The translations under genes were made by a program, and so were the position numbers. The notes under the pieces were generated by a model that saw nothing but the letters and a program-made list of their open reading frames with translations, was not told the origin of the DNA and did not search any database. This document shows positions 26,164-35,645 of a DNA stretch of 64,000 nt, piece after piece. The stretch is from an uncultured Actinomycetes bacterium. Its GTDB lineage: Bacteria; Actinomycetota; Actinomycetes; Nanopelagicales; Nanopelagicaceae. The stretch covers positions 1-64,000 of the forward strand of contig CAIPAI010000044.1 of NCBI GenBank assembly GCA_903863015.1, written 5' to 3'. How positions within the stretch are numbered: position 1 is the first letter of the stretch; each line of letters opens with the position of its first letter.

Positions 26164-28817
26164 AGGAGGGCCAGATTAGCTACAACGCCCCGACGGAGTC
26201 GACCGATAGCCTCTTTTGCATTTCGGGAGATGGGTAGATCCAACGAAGCAATTTGTCCGAGGAAATCAATGAGTTGGTTGGTATTACGCACAAAGTCTCC
26301 GGCTGAGATGTCGCACTCATTGAGTACTCCCTCTAACGAGTTGCCCAGAGCCCATCGATAAATGGGTTGCGCAAACCCAGCATCAATCTCGCGAGCGTGT
26401 GGAAGAGAGTGTCTGGCTTCGATATCTCCGAGATTCGCCCATTCACGCACCACTGAAAGAACAACGTCGCGTACCCGGCCCGAAGGCATCTTGGGTGAGA
26501 GCCGGTCTTCGCCGCGCCCTTCATAAGTGAAGAGAGAGGCAACTGCAGCCAACTCGGCAGGATCTAATTCGTCCCAGAGACCCGCTTCGAGGCAGATAAC
26601 GGTGAGAAGATCAAAATCAGAGTAGATTTTGCGCAACGCCAAACCTTTATCGGTGACTACACCATCGCTTAAATATTTAAGCTCCTCGAGGACTCGACAG
26701 ATCCGATCAAACTTTCTAGCGATCACGTGGGTGCGTGTGGAAACTTGATCGCGCAGGAGTGAGATTTCCTTCATCGCCTTATTGCGGCGCTCCCCCCATC
26801 TTGCGTGGTCTTCGCGATCGGGGCAGTTATGGCAGGCATGTTTGCGCATCTCGTGACGCAGGCTGAGAAGTTCAGAGTCTTCTTCGGTGGAAGGTCGCTC
26901 TTTCGTACGCTTCTCCAATTGCAGACCGTGCAGTTCCTTTGCGAGATCCTTACGCCCTCGGGAACTTCTCGCATCGAAGTGCGCTGGTACCTTCACGCGG
27001 GCTACGACTTCCACCGGATCACGGAAATCTTGCAGAGAGAGGCGAGCCACGTGACGATCAATTGTAAGAATGGAGGGGCGTAGACCATCGAATCCCACTC
27101 CAACTCCCGGGTCGAGGACGATGCCAAAGCCGGCACGACGACCGCCAGTGATAATGATGACGTCGCCACGTTTAAGAGTCTCCAGGGAGCGGGCAACCTC
27201 TGCGCGTCTTGCTTGCGAACCACGCTTTGTAAGTTCTTGTTCGCGACGCTTGATAGCGCTTCGCAGATTGGCATACTCCGCAAAGTCACCTAGATGACAT
27301 TCCATGGATTTCTCAAACCCTCGGATACCCTCTTCGTGTCGCTGAATATTTCGAGCAATTCCTACGACTGATTTATCTGCTTGGAATTGTGCAAAGGAAG
27401 TTTCTAGTGAATTGCGCGCACGATCGCGCCCCAGACGTTCAATAAGATTAATGGACATGTTGTAAGTGGGCTGAAATGCAGAGCGCAACGGGTATGTTCT
27501 TGTTGAAGCTAGGCCAGCAATGCTCTTTCCGTCTTGCCCATCTGCCCAAAGTACAACCGCATGTCCCTCGATATCGATTCCCCGACGCCCTGCTCGACCG
27601 GTGAGCTGGGTAAATTCACCCGGTGAAATATCGACGTGTCCTTCACCGTTCCACTTGACTAAACGTTCGAGCACGACTGACTTGGCCGGCATGTTGATTC
27701 CCAGTGCCAACGTTTCTGTTGCGAAAACCACCTTGATTAAGCCTTGCTGGAAGAGTTCCTCGACAGTCTCCTTGAAAACTGGAATCAACCCCGCATGGTG
27801 GGCGGCCACTCCCCGCTCGAGCGCGTCTTGCCATTCAAGAAAACCGAGAATGCCGAGGTCTTCAGGTGGAAGGCCAGCGCATTTATCTTGTATAACATTT
27901 CGAATCCTGGAACGTTCATCTTGGGTCGTTAACTTGATCCCGGAATTGAGAATCTGTCGAACTGCGGCCTCGCATCCGGCACGTGAGAAGATGAATGTAA
28001 TGCCTGGAAGCAGACCTTCGGCCTCTAGGAGCGCTACTACTTCACTGCGGGATGGCGTATATGCCCGCCTAAAGCCTTTTGCGCTACCTCGTTGCGCATT
28101 ACGACCAGCTCGTACGAGTTCACGATTAACTTCTCCGTCTTCTTCGAAGAGGTTGTAGAGAGTGCTGCCCACCATCACATGTTGCCAAAGGGGTACAGGT
28201 CGCGTCTCACTGACAATGGTTTCTGTGCGCCCGCGTACGGACTCGATCCATTCGCCAAATTCTTCTGCATTTGAAACTGTGGCAGACAACGAAACAACGG
28301 TTACTTGCTCCGGAAGGTGAATGATCACTTCTTCCCATACGGGTCCGCGAAACTTGTCGCCCAAATAGTGAACTTCGTCGAGGACTACGTACTCAAGTTC
28401 ATCTAATGTGCTAGAACCTGCGTAGATCATATTTCGCAAAACTTCAGTGGTCATAACAACGATTGATGCTTCGCCATTGATCGAGAGGTCGCCAGTGAGC
28501 AGGCCAACATTCTCGTTACCGTATGTCTCAACAAATTCTGCATACTTTTGATTTGAAAGTGCCTTAATCGGGGTCGTATAAAAACACTTCATGCCATGCT
28601 CCATGGCGAGAAAAGCGGCAAACTCCCCCACGATGGTTTTGCCTGCGCCCGTAGGCGCTGCGACCAAGACTGCCCGGCCTTGCTCGAGCGAGATGCAAGA
28701 GTCGGCTTGGAAATCGTCAAATTCAAAATCATAACTCTTACGAAATCTGCCGAAGAGGGTGCTCTCTACTTGTGCTCTCTTCTTTGCGGCCGCGTACTTC
28801 TCCGCTGGGGATGTCAT
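26160..28817 (-). CDS. helY: Ski2/Mtr4-like DEVH-box helicase (HelY)
   Basis: The 885-residue protein is a superfamily 2 helicase. Motif I is APTGAGKT (about 53-60), motif II DEVHYLGDKF (about 147-156) and motif VI LTGRAGRRGID (about 405-415), followed by a long helical C-terminal region including the LELSSL-type arch of Ski2/Mtr4 enzymes. HelY (Rv2092c) is the mycobacterial counterpart and is thought to act on RNA, but its substrate is unsettled. It is coupled by four-base overlaps to both the lipid kinase before it and the exonuclease after it. Confidence 0.88.
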   Translation of the reverse strand: MTSPAEKYAAAKKRAQVESTLFGRFRKSYDFEFDDFQADSCISLEQGRAVLVAAPTGAGKTIVGEFAAFLAMEHGMKCFYTTPIKALSNQKYAEFVETYGNENVGLLTGDLSINGEASIVVMTTEVLRNMIYAGSSTLDELEYVVLDEVHYLGDKFRGPVWEEVIIHLPEQVTVVSLSATVSNAEEFGEWIESVRGRTETIVSETRPVPLWQHVMVGSTLYNLFEEDGEVNRELVRAGRNAQRGSAKGFRRAYTPSRSEVVALLEAEGLLPGITFIFSRAGCEAAVRQILNSGIKLTTQDERSRIRNVIQDKCAGLPPEDLGILGFLEWQDALERGVAAHHAGLIPVFKETVEELFQQGLIKVVFATETLALGINMPAKSVVLERLVKWNGEGHVDISPGEFTQLTGRAGRRGIDIEGHAVVLWADGQDGKSIAGLASTRTYPLRSAFQPTYNMSINLIERLGRDRARNSLETSFAQFQADKSVVGIARNIQRHEEGIRGFEKSMECHLGDFAEYANLRSAIKRREQELTKRGSQARRAEVARSLETLKRGDVIIITGGRRAGFGIVLDPGVGVGFDGLRPSILTIDRHVARLSLQDFRDPVEVVARVKVPAHFDARSSRGRKDLAKELHGLQLEKRTKERPSTEEDSELLSLRHEMRKHACHNCPDREDHARWGERRNKAMKEISLLRDQVSTRTHVIARKFDRICRVLEELKYLSDGVVTDKGLALRKIYSDFDLLTVICLEAGLWDELDPAELAAVASLFTYEGRGEDRLSPKMPSGRVRDVVLSVVREWANLGDIEARHSLPHAREIDAGFAQPIYRWALGNSLEGVLNECDISAGDFVRNTNQLIDFLGQIASLDLPISRNAKEAIGRLRRGVVANLALL

Positions 28818-29665
28818 CCTGCACGCAAAATCGTGAGGGCCGCCGGTGCTACCCGAGCTTCGATAGGGAGCGAACCCATGCGTTCGCCATCTGCATAACC
28901 GATGGCTGGCGCATCTATGAGAACGTGAGCTGCACGGTGAATCTCGACCGCTGGGTGATTGACGTGGAGACCTTTGTAAACTTTAGGAAAAACCTTAAGA
29001 AACTCTGGCTTACTTACACCGTTGAGAATCATGACATCGAAGAGTCCATCCGACATAGAAGCATCGGGACAGACCAACATACCCCCGCCGTAAGAAGGTG
29101 CATTGGCGACCGCTACAAGCATCGCCTCGCGTTGAAACTCCACTCCGTCGAGGTGCATGGTGAATGAAATGGGTGAAAATTTTGGCAATTCTTGGAGGAT
29201 GGCTACGTTGTAGCGCATGGGACCTTTCGGCCATCTCAGTTTGTTGGCACGTTCATTCACCACAGAATCAAAGCCAGAAGAGAGGATGGCACCAAAGTAG
29301 CGATCGCCCAGATGACCTAAGTCAATCCGCTCTTCTACGAGCGAAGCCCGCAGGTGAGCGAGCGGATCCTTGGTGTGAATATTTAGAGCTCGAGCAAAGT
29401 CATTTCCGGTACCTGCAGGAATCGGTAGCAAGGAGAGGTTATGTTGCACGCACCCTTGTATGGCCGCATGCATCAATCCATCACCACCACAGGCCGCTAT
29501 TACCGTGCACCCAGCCTCGGCGGCTCTATCAACGGCAATTATTGTGTCTTCGTAAGACTTGGAGTGATGAGAGATTTGCGGATTCAATATCTCGGCAGCA
29601 GCCAGACCGCTCGCAAGACCCTTACCCCCGCCAGAAGCGGGATTGACGATAAGTGCAACCGTCAT
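28814..29665 (-). CDS. diacylglycerol kinase-like lipid kinase
   Basis: The 283-residue protein has the DAGK catalytic fold: IVNPASGGGKG near the N-terminus, the nucleotide motif AACGGDGLMHAAI (about 57-69) and PIPAGTGNDFARAL (about 82-95). It should phosphorylate a lipid hydroxyl, for example diacylglycerol for recycling or a phosphatidylinositol-mannoside precursor. It sits between tatC and helY with four-base overlaps on both sides, a placement not found in M. tuberculosis, where tatC and helY are adjacent. Confidence 0.85.
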   Translation of the reverse strand: MTVALIVNPASGGGKGLASGLAAAEILNPQISHHSKSYEDTIIAVDRAAEAGCTVIAACGGDGLMHAAIQGCVQHNLSLLPIPAGTGNDFARALNIHTKDPLAHLRASLVEERIDLGHLGDRYFGAILSSGFDSVVNERANKLRWPKGPMRYNVAILQELPKFSPISFTMHLDGVEFQREAMLVAVANAPSYGGGMLVCPDASMSDGLFDVMILNGVSKPEFLKVFPKVYKGLHVNHPAVEIHRAAHVLIDAPAIGYADGERMGSLPIEARVAPAALTILRAG

Positions 29666-30420
29666 GTTGTCGACCGTTTCCGGCGACGGAATTCAATTAT
29701 CCACGAGACGAAAATTGCTAAGAAATAGAGGACGATGAGAGGGGCTGCCAGAAGCACCATCGTCAAAGGATCTCCTGTGGGGGTGAACACGGCGACGAAA
29801 AGAAATATGCAAAAGACTGCACCGCGCCACCAAGCAAGCATGCGTTTGACGGTGAGTAGATTCGCGAGTGAGAGTGCTATGAGGACCAGCGGGAGTTCAA
29901 AAGAGAGACCAAAAACCAGGATCATACGCAGTACAAAATCTAGATAGTCATCAAACTTGATCAGGTTATTCAAAGTGCCCGGCGTAAAGCCTAAAAGAAT
30001 CTTGATGGCTTGTGGAAGAACTAAATACGAGAGATAAGAACCAGCAGCGAAAAGTGGCGTCGCGGTTGCAGCAAATATAATTGCCCATTTCTTTTCACGG
30101 CGGTGCAGTCCCGGCGCAAGGTATGCCCAGAGCTGGTAGAGCCAAATCGGAGCAGCAAGAATCACTCCTCCGGTCAGCGCCACCTTCAACTGGAGATTGA
30201 GCGGACCCAGCACTCCATTGATATACAAGGAGCCACAAGTTGCCTTTGCGTGGTTGAGATCGCAAATAGGAGACGCCAAAAATGCGATGATTTGGTCGTA
30301 GTAGACCCATCCCACGGAAGTGAGAAGGAGAATCGCTAAGGCAGAGCGACCGATCCTTCGACGTAATTCTCGAAGATGCTCCGCCAAGGGCATCCGACCC
30401 TCACGCGAGCCAGCTTTCAC
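29662..30420 (-). CDS. tatC: twin-arginine translocase subunit TatC
   Basis: TatC binds twin-arginine signal peptides and with TatA exports folded proteins. The 252-residue protein has six membrane helices and the N-terminal family motif [23 protein letters not shown] 30420 is used here because it overlaps the tatA stop as GTGA; ATG 30393 would give the more standard N-terminus MPLAEHL. It overlaps the lipid kinase by four bases. No tatB is seen, as is usual in some Actinobacteria. Confidence 0.93.
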   Translation of the reverse strand: MKAGSREGRMPLAEHLRELRRRIGRSALAILLLTSVGWVYYDQIIAFLASPICDLNHAKATCGSLYINGVLGPLNLQLKVALTGGVILAAPIWLYQLWAYLAPGLHRREKKWAIIFAATATPLFAAGSYLSYLVLPQAIKILLGFTPGTLNNLIKFDDYLDFVLRMILVFGLSFELPLVLIALSLANLLTVKRMLAWWRGAVFCIFLFVAVFTPTGDPLTMVLLAAPLIVLYFLAIFVSWIIEFRRRKRSTT

Positions 30421-30590
30421 TGCTCAGAGTTGTCGCTTTCCTTCTTGGGGTCTTGATCCTTGATCTCGTTACGAAAAATCTTGAGTGATCGTCCCAGCGC
30501 CTTTGCGCTATCTGGAAGGCGCTTTGCTCCGAAGAGCACCACCACAACCACGATAAGAACGACCCACGTGCCTGGTCTCTCTAATCCCAT
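30417..30590 (-). CDS. tatA: twin-arginine translocase subunit TatA
   Basis: This 57-residue protein has the TatA layout: a short N-terminus, one membrane helix ([13 protein letters not shown], about 8-20), the FG hinge followed by an amphipathic helix ([23 protein letters not shown]), and a charged tail. It forms the protein-conducting part of the Tat pore. The stop overlaps the tatC start as GTGA. GAGAGG lies eight bases upstream of ATG. It is short for the family but complete. Confidence 0.92.
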   Translation of the reverse strand: MGLERPGTWVVLIVVVVVLFGAKRLPDSAKALGRSLKIFRNEIKDQDPKKESDNSEQ

Positions 30591-30635
30591 AGCCAAACCC
30601 CTCTCAGAAAGGAACTCACAGATCTAGTGGGAAGC

Positions 30636-30785
30636 CTACTGCCTCTTGACTTGGCCCCTGATGGCCGAAATCTCCGATCGGAGCCGCTTACCACTGCGCC
30701 AGACGCGTCGGATGAGCAGCAGATTGATCACGGTTCCGACCACCAGAATGCCGAGGAAGAGTGCAACCCAGCCCCAAGTGTTCAT
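30636..30785 (-). CDS. 49-residue single-pass membrane protein
   Basis: This small frame between pafC and tatA encodes MNTWGWVALFLGILVVGTVI followed by a basic region (LLLIRRVWRSGKRLRSEIS) and ends with GQVKRQ. One membrane helix (about 5-24) with a positively charged cytosolic tail is predicted. A TAGATT -10 hexamer at 30792-30797 lies six bases before ATG 30785, so it appears to be expressed as a leaderless message and is unlikely to be chance. I do not recognise a family. Position next to tatA suggests a membrane or export role, but that is only context. Confidence 0.72.
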   Translation of the reverse strand: MNTWGWVALFLGILVVGTVINLLLIRRVWRSGKRLRSEISAIRGQVKRQ

Positions 30786-30791
30786 ATGTGT

Positions 30792-30797
30792 AATCTA
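30792..30797 (-). promoter_or_regulatory. -10 hexamer for the 49-residue membrane protein, overlapping the pafC stop
   Basis: TAGATT on the minus strand is six bases upstream of ATG 30785. Its first three bases are the TAG stop codon of pafC, so termination of one gene and promotion of the next share bases. Confidence 0.55.
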
Positions 30798-31760
30798 CTC
30801 GCGCTCTCTATAGGCATCTCGCACTTGGCCCAAGAGTCGCTCCAGGAGCTCGGCCACTCTTGAGATTTGTGCCCCAGATCCAATGAGTCGAGTACCGGCA
30901 CCAAAAGCCAGGGCTACGCGTGCCGCGAAATGGGCTTCGAAGTACTTAAATTCCAGGATCACCCGATCCTTTGAAGTACCCACCTGCACGGCATTGACAC
31001 GGTCTGCCAAGAAGGCGCGGTCCTGTGGAACTTCAATTCTGAGTGTTTGCGGGGCGGGCTCTGTGAGTGTGAGCATGGGAGTGATGGTTTCGGACCTCTC
31101 TCCAAGATGGGCTTGATCGAATCGATCCAATCGAAAGACCTTACGCACATGATCACCGTGCTCTACTGCCGCAACATAATCATGGCCATCTCGTGTAACG
31201 ATCTGCAACGGAGTGAGCCTACGTTCCAGCGAATCACTCCCGCTGAGACTTCTATATACAGCCACGATCTCTCTCTCGTCAGCAATTGCTTGCAGAACTA
31301 GCGTTCGCATATCCGCAACGCTTGCGGAGGCTCGCTCGCGTTCCACACGGATTGCGCCGCCAACTCTGGGAATTGAGGGTAGCGAATCAGTAAGTTTGGT
31401 CCGCACTGAATCGAGCAGAACGAGAGTTGATGGATCCACCTCTGCCGAAATTAACTCTAAGCCGAGGAGAATCTCTGTCACTTCGAGTGGAGTGAGATTG
31501 AGCGGTCTCGCCAAATTCTGGGGCTCAATTATCTCGATGAAACCGGATTCGAAATTCATATCTATGAGCTCAAGATGCGAGTGTCCAGGTAGCCCACACA
31601 TCCAAAGCAAATTCAAGTCATCCAATAATTGTTTTTCTGTTATCTCGAGATCGCGGGCCACTTCGGCAATTTCCATGGACGGATTCGAGTAGAGCATAGG
31701 AATAAGGTTGATCAGGCGTCCATATCTAGCAAGCGAACTTTCACGCGCCAAGGGAATCAC
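30795..31760 (-). CDS. pafC: WYL-domain regulator PafC
   Basis: PafBC is a heterodimeric activator of the mycobacterial DNA-damage response. This 321-residue protein has an N-terminal winged helix (ARYGRLINLIPMLYSNPSMEI onward), a middle WYL domain (VAVYRSLSGSDSLERRLTPLQIV, about 167-189; DHVRKVFRLDRF) and a C-terminal WCX-like extension. It overlaps pafB by 20 bases. In mycobacteria the two genes belong to the pafABC operon; here pafA lies nearby on the same strand but beyond two plus-strand FKBP genes. Confidence 0.88.
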   Translation of the reverse strand: MIPLARESSLARYGRLINLIPMLYSNPSMEIAEVARDLEITEKQLLDDLNLLWMCGLPGHSHLELIDMNFESGFIEIIEPQNLARPLNLTPLEVTEILLGLELISAEVDPSTLVLLDSVRTKLTDSLPSIPRVGGAIRVERERASASVADMRTLVLQAIADEREIVAVYRSLSGSDSLERRLTPLQIVTRDGHDYVAAVEHGDHVRKVFRLDRFDQAHLGERSETITPMLTLTEPAPQTLRIEVPQDRAFLADRVNAVQVGTSKDRVILEFKYFEAHFAARVALAFGAGTRLIGSGAQISRVAELLERLLGQVRDAYRERE

Positions 31761-32670
31761 CTATCCATCGCATGATCGAACCTCGAGCATCTGGCGGATC
31801 CAAGATATCTACCAGCGGCGTAAGAGTAAGGAGTTCGAAGATGAATTCCGCTTCATCGTCAACCTGCAGTGAAAGTGTGGCCGACCCATCCGGATTGGTT
31901 ACGGATGCGAAAGCTCTTGTGCGCAGCGAAGTCAACGCTCCGCCACTTGCAATCACAGTAAAGGTTCGGGCGTGCGCGGTCGCACTTGAGAGGTGCTGCG
32001 CAGAATCGAAATCGCTCGGGATTTCAAAACTAGCTGGAGCGCCGGTGAAAGTTAGGCCGCCTTCAAATCTAGAGAGGACAAAAGTACGAATATCTCCACG
32101 GCCCTTATCGAAACCGACTACGTACCACCTCTGCGAACGGAAGTGCATGGCATATGGCTGCACAAGTCGTATATCTACCTGCCCATCGCGGCGACGGTAA
32201 TCAAATGAAATATCTTGGCGAGCAATGATTGCCTCAGCCACCTCGCGCCACAGAGGCGAATAAGCAAGATCGACTCGATTGTCGATGACGTCAAGGACGG
32301 GCACTCCCGCTCCACGTAACTTCAAGATGGTTGTGACGGATATTCCAGAAAATCCGGATCTTTTCCACGCATCCGCCGCGACGGCGAGTAGCGCAGATTC
32401 TTCGTAAGTGAGTGCAAGTGCCGGGAGCGAATACTCGTCTGGGAAGATGCGATACCCGCTATCCATCCCTGCCTCAAGTTCTATCACCGAGATAGGAACA
32501 CCTATCTGCCGGAGGTCATCTTTATCTCGCTCAAACATTCGGTCAGACGACTCCGCGCTCCCTTCGTAGCCCTCGACCAGTGAGAAGACCTCGGATTTGC
32601 GAAGTGGGCGTTTGGTCGCCAAAAGCGCCATAGTCAGATTGACCAGACGTTCGCTCTTTTCGACAGCCAC
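31741..32670 (-). CDS. pafB: WYL-domain regulator PafB
   Basis: This 309-residue protein pairs with PafC. It has an N-terminal winged helix (SERLVNLTMALLATKRPLRKSEVF, about 6-29), a WYL domain (ISFDYRRRDGQVDIRLVQPYAMHF and RWYVVGFDKGRGDIRTFVLSRF) and a C-terminal extension. It starts at GTG 32670, six bases downstream of TAAGTT (minus strand), so it is probably leaderless. It reads away from the FKBP lipoprotein gene. A single-stranded-DNA or other damage signal acts on PafBC in mycobacteria; conservation of that here is inferred. Confidence 0.88.
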   Translation of the reverse strand: MAVEKSERLVNLTMALLATKRPLRKSEVFSLVEGYEGSAESSDRMFERDKDDLRQIGVPISVIELEAGMDSGYRIFPDEYSLPALALTYEESALLAVAADAWKRSGFSGISVTTILKLRGAGVPVLDVIDNRVDLAYSPLWREVAEAIIARQDISFDYRRRDGQVDIRLVQPYAMHFRSQRWYVVGFDKGRGDIRTFVLSRFEGGLTFTGAPASFEIPSDFDSAQHLSSATAHARTFTVIASGGALTSLRTRAFASVTNPDGSATLSLQVDDEAEFIFELLTLTPLVDILDPPDARGSIMRWIGDSLGA

Positions 32671-32734
32671 AAAATCAACTTACCCCAGGTGCGCGGCGTC
32701 CAATAGCGCGACATTTGATGGGTATTATCTCCGT
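32671..32734. promoter_or_regulatory. divergent leaderless promoters of pafB and the FKBP lipoprotein gene
   Basis: This 64-base gap has a -10 on each strand. TAAGTT at 32677-32682 (minus) is six bases from GTG 32670 of pafB. TATTAT at 32723-32728 (plus), one base from the consensus, is six bases from ATG 32735. Neither start has a ribosome-binding site. Confidence 0.62.
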
Positions 32735-33238
32735 ATGCGTAGATCCCATCTCCTCACCCCTGCCCTTCTTTCCCTCACCGCGCTGACGCTCCTGACTGCC
32801 TGCACTTCGCAGCCTGAGAGCCTGGCGTCATCATCTCCGAGTCAGTCGGCCACCTTCCCAGCCGTTTCAGGAGCCGCCGGCGCAGAGCCAGTGATTGCTC
32901 CTCCTACGGGTACGCCGCCGACTGAACTGCTCACCCGAGACCTCATCGCTGGTTCTGGCCCTGCCGCCACGGCCGAATCCACCGTCACCGTTAACTACGT
33001 TGGTGTCTCCTGGTCGGATGGCGCGATTTTTGATAGTTCTTGGAAGCGTGGCACGCCCGCAGAGTTCTCACTGACTCAGGTAATTACGGGTTGGGCACAA
33101 GGACTCACCGGCGCGCAAGTAGGCACTCGTCGCGAGATCATCATCCCGCCCACTCTCGGTTACGGCGAAACAGGCCAGGGCGCTATCAAGCCGAATGAAA
33201 CTTTGGTGTTCGTCGTCGACATTTTGGGAGTGAAGTAA
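32735..33238 (+). CDS. FKBP-type peptidyl-prolyl isomerase, lipoprotein
   Basis: The 167-residue protein is an exported proline isomerase. It has a lipoprotein signal peptide (MRRSHLLTPALLSLTALTLLTAC, lipobox LTAC with Cys 23), a Ser/Pro-rich linker and an FKBP domain (about 70-167) with VNYVGVSWSDGAIFDSSW, VITGWAQGL and IIPPTLGYGE. A longer frame upstream from 32597 has no family counterpart. The TATTAT hexamer six bases before ATG 32735 and the signal peptide fix this start. The next FKBP gene begins within its stop (TAATG). Lnt in the same window may acylate it. Confidence 0.9.
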   Translation: MRRSHLLTPALLSLTALTLLTACTSQPESLASSSPSQSATFPAVSGAAGAEPVIAPPTGTPPTELLTRDLIAGSGPAATAESTVTVNYVGVSWSDGAIFDSSWKRGTPAEFSLTQVITGWAQGLTGAQVGTRREIIIPPTLGYGETGQGAIKPNETLVFVVDILGVK

Positions 33239-33597
33239 TGCTAGATAAACCAGAGATCGAATTTCCAGATTTTCCGGCCCCTACTGATTTGGTGATTGAA
33301 GACCTTGTTATAGGCGAGGGCGACGAAGCAGTACCCGGCGGGCGCGTTCGCGTTCACTACATGGGTGTCGCTTATTCAACCGGCGAAGAATTCGATTCCT
33401 CGTGGTCCCGTAACGAACCGATCACTTTTGGTCTTCATCAGGTGATTGCCGGTTGGCAAATGGGCATACCTGGCATGAAGGTTGGCGGCCGGAGAAAACT
33501 CATCATTCCGCCTCATCTTGGTTATGGAGATCGTGGCGCAGGAGCCGCAATCAAGCCAGGCGAGACACTTATCTTCGTCGTTGACCTACTCGGATAG
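33238..33597 (+). CDS. FKBP-type peptidyl-prolyl isomerase, cytosolic
   Basis: This 119-residue protein is a single FKBP domain without a signal peptide: VRVHYMGVAYSTGEEFDSSW, FGLHQVIAGWQMGIPGMKVG and LIIPPHLGYGDRGAG. It overlaps the lipoprotein gene by one base, so translation is coupled. The pair probably supplies the same activity on both sides of the membrane. Its stop (33595-33597) directly abuts the pafA stop on the other strand, with no terminator between them. FKBP genes near pafA are common in Actinobacteria. Confidence 0.92.
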   Translation: MLDKPEIEFPDFPAPTDLVIEDLVIGEGDEAVPGGRVRVHYMGVAYSTGEEFDSSWSRNEPITFGLHQVIAGWQMGIPGMKVGGRRKLIIPPHLGYGDRGAGAAIKPGETLIFVVDLLG

Positions 33598-34959
33598 TCA
33601 CATGCTCGAGATGAGTCGTTCCACACGCTCATCGACTGCAAGAAACGGGTCCTTACAGAGCACTGTCCTCTGTGCCTGATCGTTGAGTTTGAGGTGTACC
33701 CAATCAACGGTGAAATCCCTTTTCTTTTCTTGGGCTGCGGCAATGAAATCTCCTCGCAACTTTGCACGTGTTGTTTGTGGCGGTAGCGTTTTTGCCACAT
33801 CGATTTCATCATCATTCAATATCCGCCGGGCGAGGCCCTTCTTCTCCAGGAGATAGAAGAGCCCACGGTTGCGATTAATATCGTGATAGGCCAAATCTAG
33901 CTGGGCAAGTCTCGGTGAATTCCAGTCAAGTGAATCACGCTCCATGTATCGCTCCATGAGTCGCTTCTTGATAACCCAATCAATTTCAGTCTCAATATTT
34001 TGCAGCTGGCCACTTCGGATCGATGAAATTGCTCTCCCCCAAAGTTCCATCACCGAAGTGGTGTTGGGGTCAACAATTCCTTCACGCTCGACAAATAACT
34101 GCGCTTTGGAAAAGTACTCCTCTTGCATGTCTAGAGCCGATACCTCGCGGCCATTCGCCAGCGTGACAAGGTGGGTTCCGGACGTATCAGCGCTAATGTC
34201 TCGGATGGCGCGAATGGAGTTATCCAGAGTCATATCCCGAAATACCACACCACCTTCGATCATGCGCAGCACGAGTTCTGCAGCGCCAACTTTGAGAAAA
34301 TTAGTGGTTTCAGACATGTTGGAATCACCGACGATCACGTGCAACCGTCGATACATCTCGGCGTCCGCATGTGGCTCGTCGCGAGTGTTGATAATCGGGC
34401 GAGAACGCGTAGTGGCGGACGAGAGACCCTCCCAGATGTGTTCGGCCCGTTGGCTGACTGAATAGGAGCTGCCTCGTGGGCTCGGCAGCACCTTGCCTGC
34501 GCCCGAGATGATTTGACGGCTAATAAGGAATGGGATGAATACGTCGGCCAAGGCAGAGAACTCTCCTGCGCGACCTATTAGGTAATTCTCGTGGCAACCG
34601 TAACTGTTGCCTGCCGAATCGGTATTGTTTTTGAAAAGATAGATCTGGCCATCGATGCCTTCGTCGTCAATGCGTTGCTGCGCTTCAACCGCCAGATCTT
34701 CCAAAATACGCTCTCCAGCGCGATCGTGGATCACGAGCTCTCGGATGTCATCGCATTCAGGAGTCGCGTATTCTGGATGACTACCGACGTCTAGATAAAG
34801 TCGGGCCCCGTTAGTGAGAAAGACATTGGAAGACCTCCCCCAAGAAACAACTTTACGAAAGAGGTGCCTGGCCACCTCGTCGGGGCTGAGTTTGCGATCA
34901 CCGACGATTCTGCAGGTAACTCCATACTCATTCTCCAGCCCAAAGATGCGTCGCTTCAT
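33598..34959 (-). CDS. pafA: Pup ligase PafA
   Basis: PafA uses ATP to join the C-terminal glutamate of Pup to lysines of target proteins. The 453-residue protein starts [16 protein letters not shown], with the metal/ATP-binding glutamate motif of the glutamine-synthetase-like fold. It contains [19 protein letters not shown]-type segments (about 108-126) and [18 protein letters not shown] (about 196-213), all shared with Dop. Two bases separate it from prcA. It is the last gene of the mpa-dop-pup-prcB-prcA-pafA unit. Length and start match mycobacterial PafA. Confidence 0.95.
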   Translation of the reverse strand: MKRRIFGLENEYGVTCRIVGDRKLSPDEVARHLFRKVVSWGRSSNVFLTNGARLYLDVGSHPEYATPECDDIRELVIHDRAGERILEDLAVEAQQRIDDEGIDGQIYLFKNNTDSAGNSYGCHENYLIGRAGEFSALADVFIPFLISRQIISGAGKVLPSPRGSSYSVSQRAEHIWEGLSSATTRSRPIINTRDEPHADAEMYRRLHVIVGDSNMSETTNFLKVGAAELVLRMIEGGVVFRDMTLDNSIRAIRDISADTSGTHLVTLANGREVSALDMQEEYFSKAQLFVEREGIVDPNTTSVMELWGRAISSIRSGQLQNIETEIDWVIKKRLMERYMERDSLDWNSPRLAQLDLAYHDINRNRGLFYLLEKKGLARRILNDDEIDVAKTLPPQTTRAKLRGDFIAAAQEKKRDFTVDWVHLKLNDQAQRTVLCKDPFLAVDERVERLISSM

Positions 34960-34961
34960 GC

Positions 34962-35645
34962 TTATTTGGCAAGGAGTGAGTCAAGAACCGAATTCGAAAG
35001 ACGATTGAATTTGCGACGTGAAGGTCTGGCCCTATCGAGGACGGCGACCTCTAGCATCTCCCCCGTGATCGCGCGCTCTCCACCCTCGAGAGCTTTCACA
35101 GCAAGTGCTAATCCCTCTTTGAGAGTGAGGCCCGCTCTCCAGCCCTCGGTCAATCTCGCAGATATAGCATCGGCCGAACCGCCCATCGCTGCAAAACCCT
35201 GTTCATCTGCGACAGATCCGTCATATGTCAATCGATAAATCTGATCGGCAGCGCTCACCTCGCCGACTTCAGCGACAATAATTTCAACCTCATAGGGTTT
35301 TTGTTCAGTGGTAAAAACACTTCCTAAGGTTTGCGCATAAGCGTTGGCTAGCGCGCGACCGGCTACGTCGCGACGGTCATAGGCATAGCCACGCAGGTCT
35401 GCAAGTCGAATGCCAGCAACCCGCAGCAACTCGAACTCGTTGTACTTACCCACGGCGGCGAAACCAATACGATCGTAGATTTCGCTGACCTTGTGCAAAG
35501 CGCGTGAGGGGTTCTCGGCAACGAAGAGAATGCCGCTGTCGACCTGGAGGACGATGACAGACCTTCCTCGCGCAATTCCTTTGCGGGCATAGTCAGCCCG
35601 GTCCTTCATTACTTGTTCTGGGCCTACGTAATATGGAGTTGTCAT
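34962..35645 (-). CDS. prcA: proteasome alpha subunit
   Basis: PrcA forms the outer heptameric rings that gate the 20S proteasome. The 227-residue protein has the alpha-type N-terminus ([29 protein letters not shown]) and [22 protein letters not shown] (about 54-75). It lacks an N-terminal catalytic threonine, as expected for alpha subunits. It overlaps prcB by four bases (ATGA), which supports stoichiometric synthesis. Confidence 0.95.
   Translation of the reverse strand: MTTPYYVGPEQVMKDRADYARKGIARGRSVIVLQVDSGILFVAENPSRALHKVSEIYDRIGFAAVGKYNEFELLRVAGIRLADLRGYAYDRRDVAGRALANAYAQTLGSVFTTEQKPYEVEIIVAEVGEVSAADQIYRLTYDGSVADEQGFAAMGGSADAISARLTEGWRAGLTLKEGLALAVKALEGGERAITGEMLEVAVLDRARPSRRKFNRLSNSVLDSLLAK

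Noticed and set aside
31213-31692. Open frame of 159 codons on the plus strand inside pafC.
   Set aside because: It is serine/arginine-rich and antisense to a clear WYL protein, with no start signal. It is a shadow frame.
33944-34465. Plus-strand frame of 173 codons opposite pafA.
   Set aside because: Composition is typical of a reverse-complement shadow and pafA is certain on the other strand.
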